Positions 17,294 to 26,829 of a stretch of 64,000 nucleotides of DNA are shown here, piece after piece. Below the pieces are notes generated by a model. It saw only the letters and a program-made list of their open reading frames with translations. It searched no databases and was not told the DNA's origin. Origin of the DNA: Formosa undariae (GTDB lineage Bacteria > Bacteroidota > Bacteroidia > Flavobacteriales > Flavobacteriaceae); contig NZ_JBHMEZ010000011.1 in the NCBI RefSeq assembly GCF_042427615.1, positions 124,001 through 188,000 on the forward strand. Direction: 5' to 3'. Made by a program: the position numbers and the translations under genes. Each line of letters starts with the position of its first letter. The stretch's first letter is position 1.

Positions 17294-17932
17294 ATGGCAA
17301 AAAGATCAGCACCAGAAGTTAATGCAGGCTCTATGGCTGACATCGCTTTCTTACTTTTAATATTTTTCTTAGTAACTACTACAATTGAAACTGATTCTGG
17401 TTTAAGTAGAAAACTTCCTCCTATGGATGACACTGAACAACCAGATGTAATTATTAAGGAGCAGAATATTTTTCAATTACAGGTTAACAAAACAAATGAT
17501 CTGTTATTGACAACTGGAGGAGAAGAGAAAGTGATTGAGATTAAAGAGTTGCGTCAAGCAGCAGTTGATTTCTTAGATAACGGATCTGGAACAGGACCAA
17601 ATGCTTGTAAAAATTGTGAAGGAAAGAGGAATCCTAAATCTTCTGTTAATTTCGATAAAGCAATTATTTCTCTTCAGAACGATAGAGCAACTAAATATGA
17701 TGTGTACATCGCTGTACAAAACGAAATATTAGCAGCCTATAATCAGCTTAGAAATAGGGAGTTTAAAAAAGCGTTTCCTAATGAGAATATGAATTTTGTT
17801 GAAGCAGATAAGAAATATTCTGACGCACGAACTTCATCTTCTGAAAAGGAAAAGTTAAAAGAGAAATTAGAGACTATTAAAGTATTAGTACCTCAAAAGT
17901 TCTCTGAAGCAGAGCCTAAAAAGTCTAATTAG
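17294..17932 (+). CDS. exbD: ExbD/TolR-family biopolymer transport protein (first copy)
   Basis: This is an ExbB partner with one N-terminal membrane helix and a periplasmic domain. The helix (MADIAFLLLIFFLVTTTIE, residues 14-32) carries the conserved Asp of the proton path. At 212 residues it is longer than a standard ExbD (about 140). The extra periplasmic part contains a CKNC pair (GPNACKNCEGKR) and a charged C-terminal helix. It is followed 16 nt later by a second exbD. Confidence 0.9.
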   Translation: MAKRSAPEVNAGSMADIAFLLLIFFLVTTTIETDSGLSRKLPPMDDTEQPDVIIKEQNIFQLQVNKTNDLLLTTGGEEKVIEIKELRQAAVDFLDNGSGTGPNACKNCEGKRNPKSSVNFDKAIISLQNDRATKYDVYIAVQNEILAAYNQLRNREFKKAFPNENMNFVEADKKYSDARTSSSEKEKLKEKLETIKVLVPQKFSEAEPKKSN

Positions 17933-17948
17933 ATAAACACAAAAATTT

Positions 17949-18434
17949 ATGTCTAAATTTAAAAAGAAATCAGGAGGAGATTTGCCTGCAATATCTACCG
18001 CATCATTACCGGATATTGTATTTATGTTATTATTCTTCTTCATGGTTGCTACTGTTATGAGACAGAATACTTTAATGATTGAGAACAAATTGCCAGCTGC
18101 AGATCAGGTTGAAAAACTTGATAAAAAAGATTTGGTAATGTATATCTATGCAGGTAAACCTAGTGATAGGTTTCAAAGTCAATATGGTACGGAGTCTAGA
18201 ATTCAATTAAATGATAAGTTTGCAGATGTATCTGAAATCGCATCATTTATTGCAGCAGAAAGAGCCTCTAAACGTGAAGAATTAGTACCTTTTTTAACGA
18301 CAGCTTTAAAAGTTGATAGTAAAGCCAATATGGGTTTAGTATCAGATATAAAGCAAGAATTACGTAAAGTAAATGCGTTAAAAATTAATTACACAACTAG
18401 AAAGGGTGATGCACTTGCTGGTTTAAAAAAGTAA
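17949..18434 (+). CDS. exbD: ExbD/TolR-family biopolymer transport protein (second copy)
   Basis: This is the second ExbD of the cluster. A basic N-terminus (KFKKKSGGD) leads to the single membrane helix with the conserved Asp (LPDIVFMLLFFFMVATVM, residues 20-37), then a periplasmic TolR-like domain. Its 161 residues are near the usual size. It lies 16 nt after the first copy; the pair may form hetero-oligomers around one ExbB ring, as two non-identical ExbD copies are common in this phylum. A very strong terminator ends the operon. Confidence 0.92.
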   Translation: MSKFKKKSGGDLPAISTASLPDIVFMLLFFFMVATVMRQNTLMIENKLPAADQVEKLDKKDLVMYIYAGKPSDRFQSQYGTESRIQLNDKFADVSEIASFIAAERASKREELVPFLTTALKVDSKANMGLVSDIKQELRKVNALKINYTTRKGDALAGLKK

Positions 18435-18459
18435 GTTTACTCTTAATTTTATATTATAT

Positions 18460-18493
18460 AAAGGTGTTTTGATTTATCAAAACACCTTTTTTA
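18460..18493 (+). terminator. Strong intrinsic terminator of the exb operon
   Basis: A perfect 13-bp stem, AAAGGTGTTTTGA (18460-18472) and TCAAAACACCTTT (18477-18489), has a 4-nt loop and a T run after it. Confidence 0.92.
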
Positions 18494-18547
18494 TATTTAT
18501 AATATATTGCCTACCCTTTTTTACTAAGTTTAGCAAACTGGTCTACT

Positions 18548-19267
18548 ATGAAAACGTATTGCATTCTATTTTTTATTATAAGTTTTGGGTTCTCTAAAGC
18601 TTGTTTCTCTCAGGGAGATATTCCTGTGCCTTCTAAGGTCATAGACTCGTTATATAAAGAAGATCAATTTTACCTTGGGTTAACTTATAATATTTTAGTA
18701 AAACTACCAACTGGGGTTAAACAAACGGGTTTCTCTTTAGGATTACAAGGGGGATTTATTAAAGATATTCCTTTAAATAAGAGACGCAACATTGCTATTG
18801 GTTTAGGAATTGGTTATTCGTATAATTCGTATAATCAAAATATTGGTATTATTAAGGACGATAGTAACGAGGCTAAATACTTTGTCCTAGACGACACTTA
18901 TGAGTTTGACTATACTAAAAACAACTTTTATCAGCATGCAATAGAATTACCTATTGAATTTAGATGGAGAACATCTACTCCTGAAAGTTATCGATTCTGG
19001 CGTATTTACACTGGGTTTAAAGTGGGGTATCTGTTTAGTAATATTAGTAACTTTAAAGGTGAAGTAGGATCGCTACGATATAACGATATAGACGGCTTTA
19101 ACGACTTGCAATATGGACTAACGCTTAGTGCCGGTTATAATACATGGAATTTTTATGTGTATTATGCATTAAATCCGATGTTTAACGATGACGTTAAAAC
19201 AGCTCTGAAAGGTGAGCGTATTGAAATGAGTGCTATAAAACTTGGATTGATATTTTATATTTTATAA
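18548..19267 (+). CDS. Outer-membrane porin-type beta-barrel protein, 239 aa
   Basis: The protein has a signal peptide (MKTYCILFFIISFGFSKACFSQ, cleavage near residue 22) and then repeated amphipathic strands of the PorT/OmpA-like porin family (FYLGLTYNILVKL, GLGIGYSYNSY, IELPIEFRW, GLTLSAGYNTWNFYVYY). It ends in a hydrophobic strand (IKLGLIFYIL). The function is unknown; the PorT-like architecture alone does not assign it to type IX secretion. It is separated from exbD by a terminator. Its last 6 nt overlap the end of the convergent membrane-protein gene. Confidence 0.75.
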   Translation: MKTYCILFFIISFGFSKACFSQGDIPVPSKVIDSLYKEDQFYLGLTYNILVKLPTGVKQTGFSLGLQGGFIKDIPLNKRRNIAIGLGIGYSYNSYNQNIGIIKDDSNEAKYFVLDDTYEFDYTKNNFYQHAIELPIEFRWRTSTPESYRFWRIYTGFKVGYLFSNISNFKGEVGSLRYNDIDGFNDLQYGLTLSAGYNTWNFYVYYALNPMFNDDVKTALKGERIEMSAIKLGLIFYIL

Positions 19268-19858
19268 CCATCTAGAGATTAGCATAAGTTGAGGAGTTAT
19301 ACCAATTAAACATCCCATTAAAATCTCTATATTGGAGTGCGCATTTAAACTTAATCTAGAAGTGGCAATGGCGCCCATAATAAATATAACCAAGGCAATA
19401 CTTCCAAGTATATTGATGCTAAAATGTACACTTAATGCAATAAAGAAGGTTAAAATTCCTGATATGGCTAACATATGTATGCTAACTTTAAACTTCAGCA
19501 CATTTAGTAATATGGATGCTAATGTAGATACTAATACACCTACATAGAAATAATAGAGTTCTATAAATTCATAAGGTGTTAATACACGTTTTACTACAAT
19601 TAATATAATAATACTATAGATTAATAAAGGGATAATGCGTTCTTCGGTTGTTTTTAATTCTAAAGATTCTATTTTACCAATCGATTTTAATAAGACGTTT
19701 ACTAAAAGAGGAAGAATTAAGGTTAGGATTACAATAGGAACTAATTTCGTTTGAATTAGTGCTAATGGAATAAATCTAGGTGATTTAGAAAAATAGAAGA
19801 GTACGCCTATTAGCGGCATGAAAATGGGATGAAAAATGTATGAAATACTTTTTTGCAT
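19262..19858 (-). CDS. Polytopic membrane protein with PAP2-like C-terminal motif
   Basis: This 198-residue protein has about six membrane helices. The segment SRLSLNAHSNIE (about 165-176) resembles the third motif of PAP2 phosphatases (SR-x5-H-x3-D), with Glu in place of Asp. A KTTEERIIP stretch (about 72-80) recalls the first motif, but the PSGH motif is missing. It may therefore be a degenerate or non-catalytic PAP2-fold protein. The stop region overlaps the convergent barrel gene by 6 nt. Confidence 0.65.
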   Translation of the reverse strand: MQKSISYIFHPIFMPLIGVLFYFSKSPRFIPLALIQTKLVPIVILTLILPLLVNVLLKSIGKIESLELKTTEERIIPLLIYSIIILIVVKRVLTPYEFIELYYFYVGVLVSTLASILLNVLKFKVSIHMLAISGILTFFIALSVHFSINILGSIALVIFIMGAIATSRLSLNAHSNIEILMGCLIGITPQLMLISRWL

Positions 19859-19936
19859 ATGTTAACTATATAGGTGTAATCTGGTTTAAAACCTTAAAAG
19901 CAATCTAAATAAATCGTTTTGTGAGTAGGTTCAGGA

Positions 19937-21400
19937 TTAAATTTTCTTCCTCAATCGCGCCACTGGTACATCTAATTGTTCTCTATATTTAGCTACAGTA
20001 CGTCTAGCGATAGGATACCCTTTTTGTTTTAATATGCCGGCAAGATTTTCGTCGGTTAAAGGTTTTCTTTTATCTTCCTCATCTATAACCGTCCCAAGAA
20101 TCATTTTAATTTCACGCGTAGACACATCTTCACCTTGGTCATTTTTCATGGACTCAGAGAAGAACTCCTTGATTAATTTTGTTCCGTAAGGTGTATCTAC
20201 ATATTTACTGTTTGCTACTCTAGAAACCGTTGAAACGTCCATGTTAATCTCGTCTGCGATATCTTTAAGAATCATGGGTTTTAGATTACGCTCATCACCA
20301 GTTAAAAAGTATTCTTTCTGGTAATGCATAATCGCACTCATGGTTAAAAATAATGTTTGCTGACGTTGCTTTATGGCTTCAATAAACCATTTCGCGGCAT
20401 CTAATTTTTGCTTGATAAAAGATACAGCATCTTTCTGTGACCTAGACTTGTCTGTGGTGTCTTTATACCCTTTAAGCATCTCGTTATATTCTCGAGAAAC
20501 ATGTAGTTCGGGTGCATTTCTACCGTTTAATGTAAGATCTAATTCGCCATCGGTTATTCTAATTGCAAAATCAGGAACGACATGTTCTACAATTCTGTTA
20601 TTTCCAGAATACGAACCTCCAGGTTTCGGATTTAATCGTTCTATTTCTTCTATGGCATCTTTAAGTTGATCTTCGCTAATATCAAACTTATGCAATAGTT
20701 TCTGATAATGCTTTTTAGTGAATTGATCGAAAGCATCATCTATAATTTGCGTTGCTAAAACAATATCGGCAGCTTTCTCTTTTCTATGTAATTGAATGCT
20801 TAAACATTCCTGAAGATTTCGTGCTCCAACACCAGAAGGATCCAATTGATGGACAATATTAAACACCTTGTTTATGAGTTCTTCAGAGGTATATACGTTT
20901 TGTGTAAAAGCCAAATCATCCATAATATCTGGAGTCGATCGGCGTATATAACCACTTTCGTCTACGCTTCCTACTAGAAACTCAGCAATATCACGTTCCT
21001 CATCAGTTAAACGAAACGTGTTTAATTGAGAGATTAAATGTTGTGTAAATGACGTTCCCGCTGCATAGGGCATAGTTTTTTCTTCATCGTCACTACTATA
21101 GTTGTTTGCTTGTGTTCTATAATCAGGGATTTCATCGTCGCTTAAATATTCATCAACATTAATGTCTTCTGAATTTATAGTTTCCGAATCGTCGTTATAG
21201 TCGTCTTGTGTATTGTCGAAATCGTCATCAAACTCATTCTCTTGCTCTTCTTTTCCGCTATCTAAAGCTGGATTTTCCTCAAGTTCTTGCTTTAAGCGTT
21301 GTTCAAATGCTTGCGTAGGCAACTGAATCAATTTCATTAATTGAATTTGTTGCGGCGATAATTTCTGCGATAATTTGAACTGTAAGTTTTGCTTAAGCAT
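19937..21400 (-). CDS. rpoN: RNA polymerase sigma-54 factor
   Basis: This is the alternative sigma factor that needs AAA+ activators. Region I at the N-terminus is Gln/Leu rich (LQFKLSQKLSPQQIQLMKLI). A very acidic region II follows (about 55-110), then the core-binding domain and the C-terminal RpoN box ARRTVAKYRE (about residues 466-475). Its 487 residues are typical. No bEBP activator gene is present in the window. It follows asnS on the same strand but is separated by that gene's terminator. Confidence 0.96.
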   Translation of the reverse strand: MLKQNLQFKLSQKLSPQQIQLMKLIQLPTQAFEQRLKQELEENPALDSGKEEQENEFDDDFDNTQDDYNDDSETINSEDINVDEYLSDDEIPDYRTQANNYSSDDEEKTMPYAAGTSFTQHLISQLNTFRLTDEERDIAEFLVGSVDESGYIRRSTPDIMDDLAFTQNVYTSEELINKVFNIVHQLDPSGVGARNLQECLSIQLHRKEKAADIVLATQIIDDAFDQFTKKHYQKLLHKFDISEDQLKDAIEEIERLNPKPGGSYSGNNRIVEHVVPDFAIRITDGELDLTLNGRNAPELHVSREYNEMLKGYKDTTDKSRSQKDAVSFIKQKLDAAKWFIEAIKQRQQTLFLTMSAIMHYQKEYFLTGDERNLKPMILKDIADEINMDVSTVSRVANSKYVDTPYGTKLIKEFFSESMKNDQGEDVSTREIKMILGTVIDEEDKRKPLTDENLAGILKQKGYPIARRTVAKYREQLDVPVARLRKKI

Positions 21401-21431
21401 AAATTTTGATGCGATTTAACATAAAAATAAA

Positions 21432-21470
21432 AAAAACAATCTACATACAAGGTGTACGTAGATTGTTTTT
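21432..21470 (-). terminator. asnS terminator
   Basis: A perfect 13-bp stem, AAAAACAATCTAC (21432-21444) and GTAGATTGTTTTT (21458-21470), with a 13-nt loop lies 18 nt after the asnS stop. On the minus strand a long T run follows. Confidence 0.88.
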
Positions 21471-21487
21471 ATGAGTAATTTATGAGA

Positions 21488-22921
21488 TTAAAATTCTGCG
21501 TTCTGTGGTGTTCTAGGGAAAGGAATCACATCGCGTATGTTAGACATACCCGTTGCAAACATAACTAAACGTTCGAAACCTAAACCAAATCCAGAGTGTA
21601 CAGCACTACCATATTTTCTTAAATCTAGGTACCACCAAAGTTCTTCTTCATCAAGACCTAAGACAGCCATTTTTTGTTTTAGTACATCTAAACGTTCTTC
21701 ACGTTGTGCTCCACCAACAATTTCTCCAATACCTGGGAATAAAATATCCATAGCACGAACCGTTTTACCGTCTTCGTTTAAACGCATATAGAATGCTTTA
21801 ATATTTGCAGGGTAATCGAATAATATTACAGGACATTTAAAGTGTTTTTCTACAAGAAAACGTTCATGTTCACTTTGTAAGTCTGCACCCCATTCGTCGA
21901 TAATATATTTAAATTTCTTTTTCTTGTTTGGTTTACTATTACGTAAAATATCTATCGCCTCAGTATAGCTAACACGCTTAAAGTTATTGTCGGCTACGAA
22001 ACGTAATTTTTCAAGTAATGATAGTTCATTACGTTCTGCTTGTGGTTTTTTCTTATCCTCGTCTTGTAAACGCTGATCTAAAAATTCTAAATCTTCAGCG
22101 TTATTCTCTAGGATATAATTAATAACAGATTTCATAAAATCTTCAGCTAAATCCATGTTCCCAGCAAGGTCCATAAATGCAACTTCAGGTTCTATCATCC
22201 AGAATTCTGATAAGTGTCTAGACGTGTTAGAATTTTCTGCTCTAAACGTAGGGCCAAAGGTGTATACTTTACCTAAAGACATCGCATAAGTTTCGGCTTC
22301 TAATTGACCAGAAACAGTAAGGTTTGTTTCTTTTCCGAAGAAATCTTCTGTATAATTTACTTTTCCATCTTCTGTAAGTGGTGGATTTTTAGCATCTAAA
22401 TTGGTTACTCTAAACATTTCACCTGCACCTTCTGCGTCACTACCAGTAATAATTGGCGTGTGTACATAGAAGAATCCATTTTCATTAAAATATTTATGAA
22501 TAGCAAAAGATAAAGACGAGCGTAAACGCATTACCGCACTAAACGTACTTGTTCTGGTACGTAAATGAGCATTTTCTCTTAAAAATTCGAAAGAGTGTTT
22601 TTTAGGCTGAATTGGATACGTTTCTGGATCAGAATCTCCTAAAATTTCAATCGAAGTTACTTTAATTTCAACAGACTGACCTTTACCTTGACTTTCTGCT
22701 AATTCTCCTTTTATATGAACTGCAGCACCTGTAGTGATACGTTTTAGTACGTCTTCATCTGTATTTTCAAAATCTACAACACATTGAATGTTTTGTAATG
22801 AAGAACCATCATTTAAAGCAATAAATCGGTTTGCTCTAAAAGTTCTTACCCAGCCTTTAACTTCTACCTCATGTAGAGAAGCGTCTTGTTTTAGTAATTC
22901 TGAAATTGTAATTGGTTTCAT
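21488..22921 (-). CDS. asnS: Asparaginyl-tRNA synthetase
   Basis: A class IIb aminoacyl-tRNA synthetase that charges tRNA-Asn. The N-terminal OB-fold binds the anticodon (VEVKGWVRTFRANRFIALND). Class II motif 2 is seen as FRAENSNTSRHLSEFWMIEPE and motif 3 as GFGLGFERLVMFATG near the C-terminus. Its 477 residues are typical. It has its own -7 promoter box upstream and ends with its own terminator. Confidence 0.97.
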   Translation of the reverse strand: MKPITISELLKQDASLHEVEVKGWVRTFRANRFIALNDGSSLQNIQCVVDFENTDEDVLKRITTGAAVHIKGELAESQGKGQSVEIKVTSIEILGDSDPETYPIQPKKHSFEFLRENAHLRTRTSTFSAVMRLRSSLSFAIHKYFNENGFFYVHTPIITGSDAEGAGEMFRVTNLDAKNPPLTEDGKVNYTEDFFGKETNLTVSGQLEAETYAMSLGKVYTFGPTFRAENSNTSRHLSEFWMIEPEVAFMDLAGNMDLAEDFMKSVINYILENNAEDLEFLDQRLQDEDKKKPQAERNELSLLEKLRFVADNNFKRVSYTEAIDILRNSKPNKKKKFKYIIDEWGADLQSEHERFLVEKHFKCPVILFDYPANIKAFYMRLNEDGKTVRAMDILFPGIGEIVGGAQREERLDVLKQKMAVLGLDEEELWWYLDLRKYGSAVHSGFGLGFERLVMFATGMSNIRDVIPFPRTPQNAEF

Positions 22922-22941
22922 TTTTAATATTTTTAAACATG

Positions 22942-22949
22942 CAAATATA
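22942..22949 (-). promoter_or_regulatory. asnS -7 promoter element
   Basis: On the minus strand TATATTTG lies 20 nt before the asnS ATG. No TTG is seen at the usual distance. Confidence 0.5.
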
Positions 22950-22970
22950 ATTCTTTATGCACAGGATAAT

Positions 22971-25382
22971 TTAATTGTTGGTATTGTTTTCGTCTTCTTC
23001 ATCATCACTTTCATTAGGTATGATGTTTATTGTAGGCTCTCTTAATACCGTTTTGTTGGCTATATTACGTTCTAAAGACAATAGTAATGAAGGTAATAAT
23101 AATAGGTTAGACAACATAGCGAATAAAAGGGTTACAGATACTAAACCTCCTAAAGCGACGGTTCCTCCAAAACTAGATATCATAAAGACTGAGAATCCGA
23201 AGAATAAAACAGTCGATGTATAAAACATACTAACTCCAGTTTCGCGCAATGCACCATAAACCGAGCGTTTAATTTTCCAGTTACTAGCTTGTAATTCTTG
23301 ACGGTATTTCGCTAAAAAGTGGATCGTATCATCTACAGAAATACCAAAGGCTATACTAAATACTAAGATGGTCGATGGTTTTAAAGGTACACCTAAATAT
23401 CCCATTAAACCTGCAGTAACAAGTAATGGTAATAGGTTAGGGAGGAGGGAGATTATTATCATTTTAAAGGACCTAAACATATAAGCCATAAATAATGAAA
23501 TAAGTATAATCGCTAATGATAATGAAATGGCTAAATTTTTAACCAAATAAGTCGTTCCTTTTTGAAAGACTAACGCTTTACCCGTCATCGTGACTTTGTA
23601 GCGGTCTACAGGGAATAATTTATTAATTTTGGTTTGTAGCACGTCTTCTATGTCTTGCATTTTATCTGTACCAATATCCTTCATAAAGGTGGTAATACGT
23701 GCATAACGACCTGTACTGTCTACAAAACTATTAAGCATCTTCGTATCGTTAGACGAGTTTTTTGCATAAGACAAGATAAAACTACTCTCTTGCGATGTTG
23801 GTAATTGATAGTATTTTGGATTCCCGTTATAATAGGCTTGTTTAGAGTATTTCACTAAACTAACTACAGAAAGCGGTCTAGATAATTCAGGAATATCAAT
23901 AATGGCTTCCTCTAATTCATCTATTTTTTTAAGCGTGCTTAACTTCATAACACCCTTTTTACGTTGGGTATCAATCATTAATTCTAAAGGCATAATACCG
24001 TCAAACTCTTGTTCAAAAAACTCAATATCTCTAAAGAATGAGGTTTTCTGAGGCATATCTTCTAATAAACTACCAGAAATTTTTATCTGATAAATTCCAA
24101 TAATACTCACGATTAATAGCACAATAGACGTAATGTAAATAGTAATACGTCTGTGTCTTACCATACGCTCCATCCAGCCCACAAAAGAATTGATCCAACG
24201 TCTGTTTAAATGTTCTAAATGGCGCTCCTTAGGATAAGGCAAGAAGGAATATAAAATCGGAATAATAAGCAGACATAAAATAAATATAGAGACTATACTT
24301 AACGATGCGACAATTCCAAACTCCTTTAATAACGTGCTTTCTGTTAGAATAAATGTAGCAAATCCAGACGCTGTAGTAAAATTAGTCATTAGGGTGGCGT
24401 TACCAACTTTAGTAATGACGCGTTGTAATGATTTAATTTTATTTCCGTGAGACTTAACTTCTTGTTGATATTTATTAATTAAGAAGATACAGTTAGGGAT
24501 ACCAATTACAATAATTAGTGGCGGAATAATCGCTGTTAAAACTGTGATTTCATATTCAAAGAAGCCAAGAATCCCCATGGTCCACATCACGCCAACAGAT
24601 ACTACAATTAGTGATATAAAGGTGGCTCTAAACGACCTAAAGAAGAAAAAGAATATCAGTGAGGTTACTAGTAATGCGGCGCCTACAAAAAGGCCCATTT
24701 CATCTACTATATTTTGAGAACTTAAAGTTCTTACATAGGGCATTCCCGAAATGCGAACATCTATATTGGTCTCTTTTTCGAATGTTTTAACTCTAGGAAT
24801 AAGTACATCCATCACAAAATCTTTTCGTGCCGATGTATTTACTATACTTTTATCCATAGAGATAATCGTACGGATGGTCTTTGTTTTTCTATTAAAAAGG
24901 AAATTATCGTAAAACGGATATTTATTAAATAGCTCGTCTTGTAAGGTTTTTAATTGCTTATTACTTGATAGGGAGTCTTTTATAAAAGGCTCTAAAGTGA
25001 ATTTTTTAAGGCTATCGTTTTTAATTAATTTTTGTAAATCTTTAATAGAGATTACGGCTTCAATTTCCTTAGATGATTTAAATGACTCCGCAAGTGCATT
25101 CCAAGCGTTAAGTTTCTCAACAGTAAAAAAGGTACTATCCTTAACTCCTATAACAATCATATTTCCCTCTTCACCAAAAATATTTAAAAACTCGTTATAG
25201 GTTTGGTTAACCTCATGGTGGTCGGGTAATAAATTAGCTTCGGTAAATGTAAAACGTATATTTTTCCATTGCGTGCTAAAAAGGATAGTTACTAAAACAA
25301 TTGCAATTAAAATGGCAATCCTATTTCGTAATATAAGTCTAGCTAGACGTTCCCAAAAGCTATTAGTAAATTGTTTAATCAT
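22971..25382 (-). CDS. MMPL/RND-superfamily exporter (Patched-like), 803 aa
   Basis: An inner-membrane transporter with two repeats, each made of one helix, a large periplasmic domain and five helices. The first helix is at about residues 20-40. The proton-relay helices are seen as TAIIPPLIIVIGIPNCIFLIN and, in the second half, VFSIAFGISVDDTIHFLAKY. Members export lipids, hopanoids or similar hydrophobic molecules; the substrate here is unknown. The ATG at 25382 is chosen because an in-frame TTG at 25403 lies inside the -7 box. The C-terminus is Asp/Glu/Asn rich. Confidence 0.9.
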   Translation of the reverse strand: MIKQFTNSFWERLARLILRNRIAILIAIVLVTILFSTQWKNIRFTFTEANLLPDHHEVNQTYNEFLNIFGEEGNMIVIGVKDSTFFTVEKLNAWNALAESFKSSKEIEAVISIKDLQKLIKNDSLKKFTLEPFIKDSLSSNKQLKTLQDELFNKYPFYDNFLFNRKTKTIRTIISMDKSIVNTSARKDFVMDVLIPRVKTFEKETNIDVRISGMPYVRTLSSQNIVDEMGLFVGAALLVTSLIFFFFFRSFRATFISLIVVSVGVMWTMGILGFFEYEITVLTAIIPPLIIVIGIPNCIFLINKYQQEVKSHGNKIKSLQRVITKVGNATLMTNFTTASGFATFILTESTLLKEFGIVASLSIVSIFILCLLIIPILYSFLPYPKERHLEHLNRRWINSFVGWMERMVRHRRITIYITSIVLLIVSIIGIYQIKISGSLLEDMPQKTSFFRDIEFFEQEFDGIMPLELMIDTQRKKGVMKLSTLKKIDELEEAIIDIPELSRPLSVVSLVKYSKQAYYNGNPKYYQLPTSQESSFILSYAKNSSNDTKMLNSFVDSTGRYARITTFMKDIGTDKMQDIEDVLQTKINKLFPVDRYKVTMTGKALVFQKGTTYLVKNLAISLSLAIILISLFMAYMFRSFKMIIISLLPNLLPLLVTAGLMGYLGVPLKPSTILVFSIAFGISVDDTIHFLAKYRQELQASNWKIKRSVYGALRETGVSMFYTSTVLFFGFSVFMISSFGGTVALGGLVSVTLLFAMLSNLLLLPSLLLSLERNIANKTVLREPTINIIPNESDDEEDENNTNN

Positions 25383-25400
25383 AAGTCTATTAAAGAACCG

Positions 25401-25408
25401 CAAATGTA
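25401..25408 (-). promoter_or_regulatory. -7 promoter element of the MMPL exporter gene
   Basis: TACATTTG on the minus strand, 18 nt before the ATG at 25382. Its last three bases are the in-frame TTG that could be mistaken for a start codon. Confidence 0.5.
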
Positions 25409-25441
25409 GAAAAAAGCAATGTATTACTTAGGTCTAAAGTA

Positions 25442-26719
25442 TTATAATGTAACGTTAAAAGTGAATTTCAAGGCGATATTATCTTCTATTTCGGGTAAAT
25501 GATATGCGCCGTAGCGATACGTTAAGCTAAGTCCGAAACCAAATATAAGCTGATTCAATTCGAAGCCCGATTCCAAATACCCTTTATCTAAGGTATTAAA
25601 AGTAATGCCTTCATGGCGTTCGGGATGTTGCATATCTCCAATAGCAAAGCGTGACAATAATACCAATTGAGGTCTTGAGAATGTGGAATGATAAAAAGGT
25701 TTGAAGAAGTGCTTAAACTGCAGTATTGAAAACATATCAGAAAAGAACTCATTAAAATACATGGTTTCAAAACTATTTAAACCCGCTACAGAAAAACGTT
25801 GCATGATTGTAGCCTTGGTTATATTGTTAGGATATGCATGGTACAAATGTGTAAGTGGTGCATCTCCAATAGCAACTCCCGAAGCAAAATCTAGTTCGGT
25901 GTGGGATTCTTTATTGTGAATGAAGTGATAAGAAGCCTTAAAATCTAATTTTTGAAAATTGAATTGACCATCCAAAGGTCCATTAAAACTCTGTGTATAT
26001 TGTAGTGTTAATTTAGGAAATGCATTGTGGGTTTTCTTTACACCACCCTCAATGGGTTTGTAAATATCAAACGGACTCCAAAGCAATGCTATTTTTGCTA
26101 CTGTTAGATCGTAACTTGTAAAAGCACCTTCGTCGGTAACAAATGTATAATCAAATTTCGGATCAATATTAGTGGTGTAAAATTGAGTCTCGGTATTTAA
26201 TCTAGGAGTATAATCATGTTGTAATGAAATAGATTTAGTGACATGATGATAAAACAAACTGATATTCAGTAAACGGGGTTCGAAAAATTGAAATATGCGT
26301 TTGTCAGTTAAGTATTTTGTACTTGCTGCTTCTTGAAGGTCGTCGGTATAGGCGGCATTTAGCCACGTATTATGGGTTTCGTTTATGCGAAATCCGGCAC
26401 CTATGCTATATTTATACTTACTATCTTTAAAACCATAAACGGTATAACCATTTATTCTAAATTTTTCAGATAATTTATCACTTGTTGTTCCTCCTAAACC
26501 AGTACGAATTCCTTCATATTGGTTGAATTTTATTAGGTATCTTAAATCTAAATTAAAGTATTTTAGAGGAATATAACCATTACCAAAATTATGAATAAAA
26601 TCTGCTTTTCTTTTTGCTTTTAGACTGTCTTGTGCGCGACTCATATCACTTTCTAAAACTTGAGTTCTACCTATTGCGATAGAGAACAAAAATATAAAGC
26701 TTAGATAGTATTTTAGCAT
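25442..26719 (-). CDS. Outer-membrane barrel resembling the C-terminal half of DUF5686 proteins
   Basis: The 425-residue protein begins with a signal peptide (ending near GRTQ). It then has the pattern IPLKYFNLDLRYLIKFNQYE followed by a run of amphipathic strands, which resembles the C-terminal barrel of DUF5686/carboxypeptidase-regulatory-like proteins. Those are usually about 800 residues with an N-terminal CarboxypepD-like domain; here only the barrel half is present. The frame is intact with its own signal peptide, so this is a short family member, not an obvious fragment. The function is unknown. Confidence 0.6.
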   Translation of the reverse strand: MLKYYLSFIFLFSIAIGRTQVLESDMSRAQDSLKAKRKADFIHNFGNGYIPLKYFNLDLRYLIKFNQYEGIRTGLGGTTSDKLSEKFRINGYTVYGFKDSKYKYSIGAGFRINETHNTWLNAAYTDDLQEAASTKYLTDKRIFQFFEPRLLNISLFYHHVTKSISLQHDYTPRLNTETQFYTTNIDPKFDYTFVTDEGAFTSYDLTVAKIALLWSPFDIYKPIEGGVKKTHNAFPKLTLQYTQSFNGPLDGQFNFQKLDFKASYHFIHNKESHTELDFASGVAIGDAPLTHLYHAYPNNITKATIMQRFSVAGLNSFETMYFNEFFSDMFSILQFKHFFKPFYHSTFSRPQLVLLSRFAIGDMQHPERHEGITFNTLDKGYLESGFELNQLIFGFGLSLTYRYGAYHLPEIEDNIALKFTFNVTL

Positions 26720-26802
26720 GTAGGTTAGAGTCGTGAATTAAACGGCTACAAAGTTAAGACAATAATTGTAATAACGGCTAAACTGATTATATGGTATAAA
26801 AA

Positions 26803-26824
26803 AAAGCGACTCTAAAGTCGCTTT
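26803..26824 (-). terminator. pyrH-frr terminator
   Basis: A perfect 9-bp stem, AAAGCGACT (26803-26811) and AGTCGCTTT (26816-26824), has a 4-nt loop. On the minus strand eight T in a row follow. It starts 5 nt after the frr stop. Confidence 0.9.
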
Positions 26825-26829
26825 AATTA

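Noticed and set aside
25383..25403. TTG start adding seven residues to the MMPL exporter
   Set aside because: The TTG is part of the TACATTTG promoter box, so it cannot be in the transcript.
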